Part shown: one piece after another, positions 55,324 to 63,877 of the stretch
Layout: each line of letters begins with the position of its first letter
Position numbering within the stretch: position 1 is the first letter of the stretch
Assembly (NCBI RefSeq): GCF_002813295.1
Contig: NZ_PHUE01000001.1
Coordinates: 2,728,001 to 2,792,000, forward strand
DNA: 64,000 nt
Direction of reading: 5' to 3'
Source: Flavobacterium sp. 5
GTDB taxonomy: Bacteria; Bacteroidota; Bacteroidia; Flavobacteriales; Flavobacteriaceae
Notes under the pieces: generated by a model
Told to the model about the DNA's origin: nothing
The model's database searches: none
Seen by the model: only the letters and a program-made list of their open reading frames with translations
Translations under genes and position numbers: made by a program

Positions 55324-55331
55324 TAATTTTG
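55324..55331 (+). promoter_or_regulatory. -10 element for the PLP decarboxylase gene
   Basis: TAATTTTG fits TAnnTTTG. It overlaps the TTG at 55329, so translation must start downstream, at 55368. Confidence 0.6.
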
Positions 55332-55367
55332 TATATTCGGTATCCGAATTTTTTAATAAAATATGAA

Positions 55368-56780
55368 ATGAATCCAACACTTCAACAAGATTTACGAGAC
55401 ATTAATAATATCCTTGAGCAGGTAAAACAACATGGAATTGATTTTTTGAATACTATTGATTCTCTTCCAACTTCAACTCGAAACACTATAGATACAACTG
55501 GGATTTTAAATGATTCTGGATTAGGGGCATTGCCCACTTTGGAAATGTTTAATCAGCGTTTGGCACCTTTAATGGTTTCTCAAGGCGGACCTAGATATTG
55601 GGGTTTTGTGACTGGTGGAGCTACACCAGCTTCGATTGTTGGAGATTGGCTTACTACTATTTACGACCCAAATGCACAAGCGACAAATGCCCAAGGCGGC
55701 GTTTCAGCTTTGATAGAAATTGAAACCATAAACCTATTGTTGCAATTATTGGCTTTGCCAAAATCATTTTTAGGAGGATTTGTAACTGGTGCAACTCTAT
55801 CAAATTTTACTTGTTTGGCGGTTGCTCGACAATGGTTAGGAAAACAATTGGGTTTAGATTTTGCGAAAAATGGAATTAAAGCTCCTATTCATATCTTGAC
55901 TGCTACGCCACATTCTTCCTCAATAAAATGTTTGGCGATGTTAGGAATTGGAAGTCAAAATTTTACTAAAATAAAAACAATCGAAGGCAATCGAGAAGCC
56001 ATTGATATAGATGATTTAGAACAGAATATATCAAAATTAAACGGTCAACCTTTTATTTTAATATCAAGTGCAGGAACTGTGAATACAGCCGATTTTGATG
56101 ATTTTAATGCGATTGCAAAACTCAAAGAAAAATACAATTTTTGGTGGCATATTGATGCTGCTTTTGGTGGTTTTGCAGTTTGTTCGCCAAAGTACCACCA
56201 TTTGCTAAATGGTTGGGAAAAAGCAGACAGTATTACTATTGATTGTCATAAATGGCTTAATGTTCCTTACGAAAGTGCTTTTTATTTGATAAAAGATGAA
56301 CATAAAAAATGTCAGGTTGAAACATTTCAAAATTCGAATGCACCGTATTTGGGAGATCCATTAGAAAATTTTAGCTACTTGAATTTTTTACCTGAGAATT
56401 CCCGACGACTAAAAGCTTTACCTGTTTGGTTTTCGCTTTTGGCATATGGAAAACAAGGTTTTCAGGATATTGTAGAAAATAGTGTTGCAAGAGCCTTGCA
56501 GTTCGATGAGTTTATTGCCCAAAGTGAAAATTTTGAATTGTTGGCTCCAACTCGTCTAAACAATGTTTGCTTTACTTTGGCAGGAGAACATAATCAGGAA
56601 AAAGCAATTTTATTTTTGACGAAACTTAATGATAAAGGCAAAGTGTTTATGACTCCTACTATTTATCAAAACAAAAAAGGAATCCGAGCTTCGTTTGTAA
56701 ATTGGAGAACAACTGAATTGGATGTACAAATTGCAATTGATTCTTTAAAGGAAACAATTTTGGAGTTAGGAATACAATAA
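55368..56780 (+). CDS. PLP-dependent group II decarboxylase / aminotransferase-like enzyme
   Basis: Fold-type I PLP enzyme of the aromatic-amino-acid/glutamate decarboxylase group, 470 residues from the ATG at 55368 (the longer frame from 55329 runs through the promoter). Landmarks are GGPRYWGFVTGGATPAS (about 67-83), TPHSSSIKCLAML, ISSAGTVNTADFDD, HIDAAFGGFAV and the PLP lysine in DCHKWLNVPYES (about 308). The substrate cannot be fixed; tryptophan, DOPA or aspartate decarboxylation are all possible. It is followed by an NTF2-like protein and an AraC regulator in the same direction with short gaps, suggesting one functional group. Confidence 0.85.
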   Translation: MNPTLQQDLRDINNILEQVKQHGIDFLNTIDSLPTSTRNTIDTTGILNDSGLGALPTLEMFNQRLAPLMVSQGGPRYWGFVTGGATPASIVGDWLTTIYDPNAQATNAQGGVSALIEIETINLLLQLLALPKSFLGGFVTGATLSNFTCLAVARQWLGKQLGLDFAKNGIKAPIHILTATPHSSSIKCLAMLGIGSQNFTKIKTIEGNREAIDIDDLEQNISKLNGQPFILISSAGTVNTADFDDFNAIAKLKEKYNFWWHIDAAFGGFAVCSPKYHHLLNGWEKADSITIDCHKWLNVPYESAFYLIKDEHKKCQVETFQNSNAPYLGDPLENFSYLNFLPENSRRLKALPVWFSLLAYGKQGFQDIVENSVARALQFDEFIAQSENFELLAPTRLNNVCFTLAGEHNQEKAILFLTKLNDKGKVFMTPTIYQNKKGIRASFVNWRTTELDVQIAIDSLKETILELGIQ

Positions 56781-56817
56781 TTTCAAATCACTTAACTTTT
56801 AAACTAAAATTAGCAAT

Positions 56818-57303
56818 ATGAAGAAAATATGGAGTTTTGCACTGACGTTATTTTTGTTTAATCTGGCATTTTCCCAAACAAAATCTAATGGATTAAATGT
56901 GCTGGAGAAAGAAAATATAGCAGTAGTTGCTAAATATTATGAATGTCTTTTTAAAACCAGAGACTTCAAAACAATGGTAACACTTATCGCTGACAAAGCT
57001 GTTTATAATCAGGCCGAAGGTTTAGCGTATGGAGGTGTGTATATAGGTTTTGGCGAGTGGATTACAATGTTTACAAAAGCAGGAACCTACTATGATTTAG
57101 TCATAGAAAAAGAACCGACTTATTTTACTAATGATTCAAAAGATGAGGTTATTATACTGTTCACAATCAAATGCAAATCTAAAAAATCAGGTGAAATAAT
57201 AAGCATGCCTATTTCGGAGCATTTCGAATTACAATCGGGAAAAATTACTGCAATTAGACCTTTTTACTTTGACACAAAAGCTTTTGCCAACTTTTTAAAT
57301 TAA
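56818..57303 (+). CDS. Exported SnoaL/NTF2-like protein
   Basis: A 161-residue protein with a signal peptide (1-19, ending AFSQ) and an NTF2-like alpha+beta barrel (VVAKYYECLFKTRDFKTMVT, IADKAVYNQ, FYFDTKAFANFL). Such domains bind small hydrophobic ligands or act as isomerases. The gap of 37 bases from the decarboxylase and 25 bases to the AraC gene points to an operon. Confidence 0.75.
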   Translation: MKKIWSFALTLFLFNLAFSQTKSNGLNVLEKENIAVVAKYYECLFKTRDFKTMVTLIADKAVYNQAEGLAYGGVYIGFGEWITMFTKAGTYYDLVIEKEPTYFTNDSKDEVIILFTIKCKSKKSGEIISMPISEHFELQSGKITAIRPFYFDTKAFANFLN

Positions 57304-57328
57304 GAAAAAGAATAGCAAATATTTTAAT

Positions 57329-58456
57329 ATGATAAATTCTCCAATCATAATGGGTATTACATCTGGCGCTACATTTTTGTTGGGCTTTTTACTTCTTGCT
57401 CATTCACGAAAAGTAAATGTAATGGCTAATATATTCCTTGGATTATTTGTTATTACACTCGGATTAGCTATTGTTGAAATACCGTTATTTTATCAAAAGA
57501 TATCTTTAACTCATCCTAATCTTTTCGAGATGATAGGTTTGATACGATTCCTAACGGCTCCATTTCTTTATATCAGCATTTTATATTTTACATCATTCTC
57601 TAAAAAATTTGAAAAGAAAAATTTATGGCATTTTTTACCCTTTCTAATTTTTTTAATTTTCAGATTTCCTTTTTTTATAACTGGAAAAAATTTTGAGTTT
57701 AGTTATGAAGTAGGCAGGGTCGTGTTTTTTGTTTTTCAAATAGTATTACCATTGCAAACTATAATCTATTGGTGTTTATCATTTAGAAGATTGCAAAATC
57801 ATTTAAAAAACGTACATAAGTTTTCATCATCAATTAAAAAAATTGATCTTTCTTGGTTAAAATATTTTCTATTGGTTCTGTTATTTATTGTAACGGGATG
57901 GCTTAATCTTATCTTTTTAAGTTTAAACAGTTTAATTGAATTTACACCTTTCATATATCTGTTAAGTGTTTTTTTTCTGGCCTATTTTTCTTTGCAGCAA
58001 AAAGAAATTTTTGATTTCAGCAAAACCGAATTAAATGATTTATCAGCTATTAAAGAATATAAAAAAGAAAACCCAAAAAGAGTTTCTGAAACTCGGATGC
58101 TTGAATTGAATGATAAATTGCAAATACTTATAAATTCCGAAAAACTGTATTTGGATAATGATTTGAGTTTGCCAAAATTGGCCAAAAAAATGTATGCAAA
58201 CTGCAATGAAACTTCTTTTGTTATTAATGAATTGTATGGCGATAATTTTTATAATTTTATAAATAAGTATCGCATTGAGGAAGCTAAAAATTTGTTATTA
58301 TCTGAAAAATACAATCAATTAAATATTTTGGGAATTGCTTATGAATCTGGATTTAATTCCAAAACTACTTTTAATACGACTTTTAAAAAGCTCACTGGTT
58401 TCTCTCCAACTGAATTTGTAAAATCAAATACGAGTATTGTAGAAAAAGAATTTTAA
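57329..58456 (+). CDS. Membrane-anchored AraC-family transcriptional regulator
   Basis: A 375-residue regulator. Residues 5-220 contain about seven membrane helices, and the last 100 residues are an AraC/XylS double helix-turn-helix (LSLPKLAKKMYANCNETSFV; NILGIAYESGFNSKTTFN then TTFKKLTGFSPTEF). It would bind DNA from the membrane, a design frequent in Bacteroidota. It lies in the group with the NTF2-like, PLP and DoxX-like genes, which are its likely targets. Confidence 0.85.
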   Translation: MINSPIIMGITSGATFLLGFLLLAHSRKVNVMANIFLGLFVITLGLAIVEIPLFYQKISLTHPNLFEMIGLIRFLTAPFLYISILYFTSFSKKFEKKNLWHFLPFLIFLIFRFPFFITGKNFEFSYEVGRVVFFVFQIVLPLQTIIYWCLSFRRLQNHLKNVHKFSSSIKKIDLSWLKYFLLVLLFIVTGWLNLIFLSLNSLIEFTPFIYLLSVFFLAYFSLQQKEIFDFSKTELNDLSAIKEYKKENPKRVSETRMLELNDKLQILINSEKLYLDNDLSLPKLAKKMYANCNETSFVINELYGDNFYNFINKYRIEEAKNLLLSEKYNQLNILGIAYESGFNSKTTFNTTFKKLTGFSPTEFVKSNTSIVEKEF

Positions 58457-58539
58457 TTACGTTCGAATGCATACATCGGAACGCTTAGTGTTTGAATACT
58501 ATTCATATTTGTCGAATATTAATTCAAAACACAAATAAG

Positions 58540-59304
58540 ATGTTAGAACAATCAAATTCAGAGATTTCAAATTCAATTGGAAAAAAAGTCTGTACCTGTT
58601 TAATTTTTGGACTTGAGCTTTCCGCTTTATTACTTACACTTGGTAATGGAGGAAATATTCCTTGGTTGCCTCCAATATTAGTTTTTTCTTTGGTTGGTAT
58701 TTCGTTATTAATTTCCTTGTTGTTTCCGTTTTTATGGCAGTATTTGGAGCGAAAACAAAAAATCGATTCGGTAAAAGCCTATGGTTCCTTTTATAGTTCG
58801 ATTCGTTATTGTATTGCTTTTAATATAGTTAGTTTTGGTTGGAAAAAGTTTTACGGACTTCAGTTTATTGTGCCAACAGCCATTTCGAATATGTCAATGA
58901 ACCAACAAACAGGCGAATGGTTAACTTGGTTTTATTTTGGACATTCACCTGCTTTCGGAATTATAATAGCACTCATGCAAATTATAGGAGGTTATTTGTT
59001 ATTGTACCGCAGAACATTACTAATCGGAGCTATAATTTTGTTTTCTTTGCTTCTCAATTTGACTTTGATTAATATTTTTTATCAGATGAATGCAGGTGCT
59101 TTGACGCAATCTGTTCTGCTGACAATTGGAGTTTTATTTTTAATACTATTAGATTATAAAAAACTGGTTGATTTCTTTCTAAAAACCAAATCTAATTTAC
59201 CATCATTAAATGTTAATAATTTTTTTCTGAAAAGTGTCGTACGTCTTTCAGTTATAGTCTTGTCGTTACTGTATACAATATATTTAAAGTCATTAATGAA
59301 GTAA
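58540..59304 (+). CDS. DoxX-like membrane protein
   Basis: A 254-residue protein with six to seven membrane helices. The ATG at 58540 is preferred over the TTG at 58492, whose extra residues lack conservation value. GWKKFYGLQF, the FGHSPAFGIIIALMQIIGGY segment and LLLYRRTLLIGA are reminiscent of DoxX-family proteins. Function in the membrane unknown. It ends at the bidirectional terminator shared with gldA. Confidence 0.65.
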   Translation: MLEQSNSEISNSIGKKVCTCLIFGLELSALLLTLGNGGNIPWLPPILVFSLVGISLLISLLFPFLWQYLERKQKIDSVKAYGSFYSSIRYCIAFNIVSFGWKKFYGLQFIVPTAISNMSMNQQTGEWLTWFYFGHSPAFGIIIALMQIIGGYLLLYRRTLLIGAIILFSLLLNLTLINIFYQMNAGALTQSVLLTIGVLFLILLDYKKLVDFFLKTKSNLPSLNVNNFFLKSVVRLSVIVLSLLYTIYLKSLMK

Positions 59305-59305
59305 T

Positions 59306-59345
59306 AAAAAAGCTCGTTTAAAAATGTTTTTAAACGAGCTTTTTT
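59306..59345. terminator. Bidirectional terminator (DoxX-like gene / gldA)
   Basis: About 18-bp stem AAAAAGCTCGTTTAAAAA with its complement, TG in the loop, A-run and T-run on the two sides. Confidence 0.92.
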
Positions 59346-59365
59346 ATTTGAAATCTAAAAAATAA

Positions 59366-60262
59366 TTACTTAGTTATTTCTCTAAAAACCGCTTCCAAAT
59401 TTTTATTCTTTTGGTTCAGTTGTAAAGTTTTCAAACCATTATCATAAGCAAAATCAAAAACGGTAGAACGCATATCTTTGTCGGAAACAAAAGTCAGTTC
59501 CCAAGAAAATCCTTGAGTATTTGTGAACGATTTCAAATGTGGAATTTCAGCAACAAGATCTTCTTGTACTTTTTTATCAAATTCTACTTCGATTACTTGT
59601 TCTTTATCAGCAGAGATTAAGTTGTCTAATTTTTTATCGGCGACGATTTGTCCTTTGTCAATAATAATCACACGATCACAAATCGCTTCTACTTCCTGCA
59701 TAATGTGTGTAGATAGAAAAACCGTTTTGTCTTTTCCAACATTTTTAATCACATTTCTGATTTCGACTAACTGATTTGGATCTAGACCTGTAGTTGGTTC
59801 GTCCAAAATTAAAACATCAGGATTGTGCAATAAAGCGTTGGCAAGCCCAACCCGTTGACGATATCCTTTAGACAATTGACTTATTTTTTTATGACTTTCG
59901 CTTTGCAAACCCGTAAGCTGAATTACCTCTTCAATTCTAGATTTAGCCACCTTATAGACATCGGCATTAAAAGCTAAATATTCTCTAACATACAGATCTA
60001 AATACAACGGATTGTGTTCTGGTAAATACCCAATAGAAAGCTGAACTGATTTTTCCTGACTGTTTACATCAAATTCATTTACGAGTGCAACACCACTATC
60101 AGCATTTAGATACGTGGTTAAAATTTTCATCAAAGTCGATTTTCCAGCACCATTTGGGCCTAGAAAACCAACAATTTCTCCTTTTTTGACAGAAAAAGAA
60201 ATATTGTCTAATGCTTTTTGAGCACCATAACTTTTCGAAACGTTTTTTACTTCTATTGACAT
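59366..60262 (-). CDS. gldA: Gliding-motility ABC transporter ATP-binding protein
   Basis: ATPase of the GldA-GldF-GldG ABC transporter needed for flavobacterial gliding. It has 298 residues. Walker A GPNGAGKST is at 35-43, the ABC signature LSKGYRQRVGLANAL near 131-145, Walker B VLILDEPTTGLD near 152-163, and the switch His in FLSTHIMQEVEAI. The C-terminal domain (about 215-298) is typical of GldA. gldF and gldG are not adjacent, as in other flavobacteria where gldA lies apart. A minus-strand -10 element TACTTTTG is at 60286-60279. Confidence 0.92.
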   Translation of the reverse strand: MSIEVKNVSKSYGAQKALDNISFSVKKGEIVGFLGPNGAGKSTLMKILTTYLNADSGVALVNEFDVNSQEKSVQLSIGYLPEHNPLYLDLYVREYLAFNADVYKVAKSRIEEVIQLTGLQSESHKKISQLSKGYRQRVGLANALLHNPDVLILDEPTTGLDPNQLVEIRNVIKNVGKDKTVFLSTHIMQEVEAICDRVIIIDKGQIVADKKLDNLISADKEQVIEVEFDKKVQEDLVAEIPHLKSFTNTQGFSWELTFVSDKDMRSTVFDFAYDNGLKTLQLNQKNKNLEAVFREITK

Positions 60263-60278
60263 ACCATATTATTTGTTG

Positions 60279-60286
60279 CAAAAGTA
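60279..60286 (-). promoter_or_regulatory. -10 element of gldA
   Basis: TACTTTTG on the minus strand, 16 bases upstream of the ATG at 60262. Confidence 0.55.
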
Positions 60287-60444
60287 ATTAGAAAATAGAT
60301 AGTTCCCCGTTTAACTTCTAAAATTTATATTTTAATTGACAATAAAAGTGATTAGATTAAACTAAATAAAATTCTGTGGTAATTATTTGTAGTGGCATAG
60401 TTCTTGTTAAAGGATTATTAATTTTTAACAAAATAAAATAAATT

Positions 60445-61041
60445 ATGAAAAGAATTTTCGTTGTTCTTGCTTTAGCTATAGTAAGCTTTGCAAATGCCCA
60501 AAAGGGAACTGTTTTATTAATGGGGACTGTGAGTTATTCATCTCAAAAACAAAAATCTGGTAATCCAGAAACTAGATTTACTCAATCCGAATTTAGTTTT
60601 TATCCAAAAGTTGGGTATCAGTTTGCTAATAACTGGACAATAGGAGGTGAGGCTGGAATTTCGTCTGGAAGAAATGAATATACAAATCAAGAAAGTAAAA
60701 GAAATAATTGTTCTTTTGGAGCTTTTGTTCGTTATTCAAAGTCCTTGAGCGATTTGTTTTTAATTTATGCAGATCTAGGGACAGGTTATCGCACATATAA
60801 AGACACAAGTTCAAATGACTTTAGTGATCCAACGAATTATACTTATAAAACAAATGGTTTTTATGCAACAATTATGCCCGTTCTAGCAATAAATATAAAA
60901 AATGGATTTGCTTTAAATTTTGGTTTTGGAGGTTTGAATTATTCAACAACAAATAGGACCAATAGTAATGGATATAAAGAAACAGGTTTTAACTTTAATT
61001 TTGGTCAATCGTTTACTGTAGGAATTTCAAAGATTTTTTAA
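60445..61041 (+). CDS. Small outer-membrane beta-barrel protein
   Basis: A 198-residue protein with a signal peptide (1-18, ending ANAQ) and eight amphipathic strands ending in Phe (FTVGISKIF), as in OmpW/OmpA-like barrels (PF13505 type). Glycine-aromatic patterns such as YPKVGYQFANNWTIGGEAGI recur. Specific role unknown. It stands alone. Confidence 0.8.
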   Translation: MKRIFVVLALAIVSFANAQKGTVLLMGTVSYSSQKQKSGNPETRFTQSEFSFYPKVGYQFANNWTIGGEAGISSGRNEYTNQESKRNNCSFGAFVRYSKSLSDLFLIYADLGTGYRTYKDTSSNDFSDPTNYTYKTNGFYATIMPVLAINIKNGFALNFGFGGLNYSTTNRTNSNGYKETGFNFNFGQSFTVGISKIF

Positions 61042-61147
61042 TTTCTATTTTCTCTAATTTTAAGGAAGCATTCATAACCTCATGAATGCTTTTTGTTTTT
61101 AAAAGAATTGTATTTAGATTCCTATATTTACAATAAACTAAGTAGAT

Positions 61148-62386
61148 ATGAAAAATCAATCAGGCAGTTTCTTGAAAAATTACAGTAGTATTTTATTACT
61201 CCTCGGAGGAATATTTGTTGGAAGTATTTTAGGTTTGGTTTTTGGAGATGGAGTAGAAGTGATAAAACCTTTAGGAGATATATTCCTGAATCTACTTTTT
61301 ACAGCGATAATTCCACTAGTGTTTTTTACGATCGCCTCTTCAATTGCCAATTTGCAAAAAACAGAAAAACTCGGAAAACTTTTCATGATAGTTATAGGTG
61401 TCTTTTTATCAACCGTAATTATTTCGGCTATAGTAATGATTATTGGTGTTTTGATTTTTCCAATTCATCAAGACATTGTGCTTTCCAAAACGGTTATAGA
61501 GAAAATACAGGAAGCTAGCACAGGATCTCAAATTACACAATTACTTACAGTAAATGATTTCTACGAGATTTTGTCTCGAAAAAATATGCTGGCACTCATC
61601 CTATTTTCCTTTTTAATAGGTTTTTCTACCTTACGTGCAGGTGAAAAAGGAAAAGATTTTGCTAAGTTTCTTGATTCGGGTAACGAAGTAATGAAACAAT
61701 TGCTGCATCTTATTATGAAAACCGCTCCAATTGGTCTTGGCGCTTATTTTGCTTATCAAGTAGGGATTTTTGGGCCACAATTATTTGGAGCGTATGCTAA
61801 ACCATTGGCGCTTTATTATGCCGTTTGTTCCTTTTACTTTATTGTGTTTTTTAGTTTGTATGCTTTTTTCGCAGGAGGAAGTATTGGACTAAAAGTATTC
61901 TGGAAAAATAACATCACTCCTGCATTGACAGCTGTTGGGACTTGCAGCAGTATTGCAACCATTCCTGCAAATCTCGAAGGAGCAGAGCAAATGAATATTC
62001 CAAGTCACATTAGGAATCTGGTAATTCCGCTTGGGGCACCCTTGCACAAAGACGGTTCTAGCATGTCGTCGATAGTGAAAATCGCAGTTCTTTTTGCCTT
62101 GTTTGGAAAGGATTTTACCGATCCTTATACTTTATTGGTTGCCATCGGAATTACAATAATTGTCTCAGTTGTCGAAGGAGGGATCCCAAACGGCGGTTAT
62201 ATAGGAGAGATTTTAGCCATCACAGTTTATGGATTCCCAATGGAACAAGCTTTGCCAGCTGCAATGATTATAGGAACCTTGGTTGATCCAATCGCTACAT
62301 TATTGAATGCGAATGGTGACTTGGTTTGTACCATGGTAGTTACCAGAATCTCCGAAGGAAAGAAGTGGATTTCCTCAAAAAACTAA
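61148..62386 (+). CDS. Dicarboxylate/amino acid:cation symporter (DAACS family)
   Basis: Inner-membrane secondary transporter, 412 residues, eight helices plus two re-entrant hairpins. HP1 carries the family serine-rich loop in shortened form (TAVGTCSSIATIPANLE, about 264-280) and HP2 GTLVDPIATLLNANGDLVCT (about 378-397). PLGAPLHKDGSSM matches the NMDGT-type TM7 region in altered form. The HKDG wording in place of NMDG is a marked variation and may shift substrate preference. A glutamate, aspartate or C4-acid substrate is likely. Confidence 0.87.
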   Translation: MKNQSGSFLKNYSSILLLLGGIFVGSILGLVFGDGVEVIKPLGDIFLNLLFTAIIPLVFFTIASSIANLQKTEKLGKLFMIVIGVFLSTVIISAIVMIIGVLIFPIHQDIVLSKTVIEKIQEASTGSQITQLLTVNDFYEILSRKNMLALILFSFLIGFSTLRAGEKGKDFAKFLDSGNEVMKQLLHLIMKTAPIGLGAYFAYQVGIFGPQLFGAYAKPLALYYAVCSFYFIVFFSLYAFFAGGSIGLKVFWKNNITPALTAVGTCSSIATIPANLEGAEQMNIPSHIRNLVIPLGAPLHKDGSSMSSIVKIAVLFALFGKDFTDPYTLLVAIGITIIVSVVEGGIPNGGYIGEILAITVYGFPMEQALPAAMIIGTLVDPIATLLNANGDLVCTMVVTRISEGKKWISSKN

Positions 62387-62766
62387 ATGATTATTTGTTT
62401 TTTCAGTTTGAAAAAGTTCGTTTGGGCGTGCCCCAATTGAGAAAAGGGGCTTACTTATAGTGCCGCTTAATCAGCCCCTTTTCTCAATTGGGTCGGGCTA
62501 TCCGCACTGCTTTGGCAGTTTGCTTCTATCCCTCACGCGGCCATAACAACTTTAGAGTATTATAGAAAAAGTCATTTTTCATCTATATTTTAGGGTAAAA
62601 GCTTTAAAAGCATGCTCTTTTTAAGATAATAGACATTCAGTAATGGTATTTTTATTTTGAAATCAATAATTTTAACTACTCAAAAAGCTTCTTTTTTATG
62701 AAATAGTAATTTTAAAAGTAGTTTAACAAAGAAATCTTTTTTTGTTATACAAAATATTATTTTTAT
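62387..62766. other. Spacer with repeat element
   Basis: Non-coding. Contains the dispersed repeat at 62421-62538; the rest is AT-rich with no recognised feature until the pheA leader promoter. Confidence 0.5.
62421..62538 (+). repeat. Dispersed intergenic repeat, long form, copy 5
   Basis: TTTGGGCGTGCC, a perfect 19-bp inverted repeat (62432-62450 with 62474-62492), GGGTCGGGCTATCCGC, and GCTTCTATCCCTCACGC. Opposite in orientation to the copy at 44891-45004, with the same border words but different hairpin fillings. Confidence 0.7.
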
Positions 62767-62797
62767 TTTGGGCGAGTCAAAATAAGTTATACATTTG
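62767..62797 (+). promoter_or_regulatory. Promoter of the pheA leader
   Basis: TTTG at 62767-62770, exactly 19 bases, TACATTTG at 62790-62797. The leader ATG is 30 bases further on. Confidence 0.8.
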
Positions 62798-62826
62798 CAT
62801 CAAATAATTGAAACACAAACAATACA

Positions 62827-62883
62827 ATGTCTAGTAACCGTTTTTATTTTAGCAACTCTTTTTATTTCTTCTTTAGGAAGTAA
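62827..62883 (+). CDS. Phe/Tyr-rich leader peptide of the pheA attenuator
   Basis: An 18-residue frame MSSNRFYFSNSFYFFFRK with six Phe and two Tyr, directly after a consensus promoter. GGATTGT (62885-62891), just past the UAA, is complementary to ACAATCC (62935-62941), which overlaps the 5' arm of the terminator at 62937-62965. Stalling at Phe codons would leave it free to pair and let transcription run into pheA. This is the classical arrangement for phenylalanine attenuation. Confidence 0.8.
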   Translation: MSSNRFYFSNSFYFFFRK

Positions 62884-62936
62884 GGGATTGTGCTATGGTT
62901 ATTTGAAAATACAAGAAACAAATAAAACTAATATAC

Positions 62937-62965
62937 AATCCTGATGAAAATCAGGATTTTTTTTT
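62937..62965 (+). terminator. pheA attenuator terminator
   Basis: 9-bp stem AATCCTGAT/ATCAGGATT with GAAA loop and nine T, ending seven bases before the pheA start codon. Confidence 0.9.
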
Positions 62966-62971
62966 GACCCA

Positions 62972-63799
62972 ATGAGAACGAAAATTGCAATACAAGGAAT
63001 TAAAGGATCTTTCCACCATCAAGTGGCTCAAGATTATTTTTATCAAAATATAGAAGTTGATGAATGTATGTCTTTTGAGGAGTTGGTAACTAGTTTGCTT
63101 TCTGGAAAAACGGATCAGGCGGTAATGGCAATAGAGAATTCAATCGCTGGTCCAATAATTCCAAATTACGCATTAATTGATAAAAATAATTTGCATATCA
63201 TCGGGGAACATTATTTAAGTATTCATCAAAATTTAATGGCTCTAAAAGGTCAAAAAATGGAAGATATTCAGGAAGTTCATTCTCATCCAATGGCGTTGTT
63301 GCAATGTATGGAGTTTTTAAAAAAATATCCAAACATAAAATTGGTTGAAGATAAAGATACTGCTGAAACCGCTAGAAGAATACAAGAAAAACAGCTAAAA
63401 GGAATTGCAGCTATCGCTAGTAAAACAGCTTCTGAAATGTATGACTTGGAAATTCTGGCTCCAGAAATCCAAACGATAAAAAACAATATGACTCGTTTTG
63501 TAATTATTAATAGAGAGAATCATTTTGTGCCGGAAAGCGAAATAAACAGGGCTTCAATAAAATTTGAATTGGATCACAAACGAGGAAGTTTGGCTGCGGT
63601 TTTGAATGTAATGAGCGATTGCAAATTGAATTTGACTAAAATTCAGTCGTTGCCAAAAATTGAAACGCCTTGGAAATATTCATTTTTCGTGGATGTGACT
63701 TTTGAGAAATATGAAGATTTCGCCAAAGCAAAATCATTATTGGAAATTATGGCGGAGTATTTTAAAATATTGGGAGAATATAAAAATACCAAACCGTAA
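62972..63799 (+). CDS. pheA: Prephenate dehydratase
   Basis: Converts prephenate to phenylpyruvate for phenylalanine synthesis. It has 275 residues. The PDT domain covers 1-180: IQGIKGSFHHQVAQDYF near 8-24, AIENSIAGPI near 55, and the catalytic-site NNMTRFVII near 171-179. The ACT domain follows (about 195-272, HKRGSLAAVLNVMSDCKLNL). The usual GALV and ESRP effector motifs read GSLA and IQSLP, within normal variation; feedback by Phe is probable. Controlled by the leader at 62827. The aminotransferase gene next to it finishes the pathway. Confidence 0.95.
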   Translation: MRTKIAIQGIKGSFHHQVAQDYFYQNIEVDECMSFEELVTSLLSGKTDQAVMAIENSIAGPIIPNYALIDKNNLHIIGEHYLSIHQNLMALKGQKMEDIQEVHSHPMALLQCMEFLKKYPNIKLVEDKDTAETARRIQEKQLKGIAAIASKTASEMYDLEILAPEIQTIKNNMTRFVIINRENHFVPESEINRASIKFELDHKRGSLAAVLNVMSDCKLNLTKIQSLPKIETPWKYSFFVDVTFEKYEDFAKAKSLLEIMAEYFKILGEYKNTKP

Positions 63800-63877
63800 T
63801 TAGTCTAAAAGTTTAAAGTCCAAAGTTATAAAGTCCAAAGCCGATAGCCGATAGCCGACAGCTCAAAAATAAAAATT
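63800..63877. repeat. Word-repeat spacer between pheA and the aminotransferase gene
   Basis: AAGTTTAAAGTCCAAAGTTA then TAAAGTCCAAAG, followed by GCCGATAGCCGATAGCCGAC. Short tandem words as in the cys and met spacers. Confidence 0.55.

Noticed and set aside
55329..55367. TTG start for the PLP decarboxylase
   Set aside because: It overlaps the -10 promoter element TAATTTTG; the ATG at 55368 is used.
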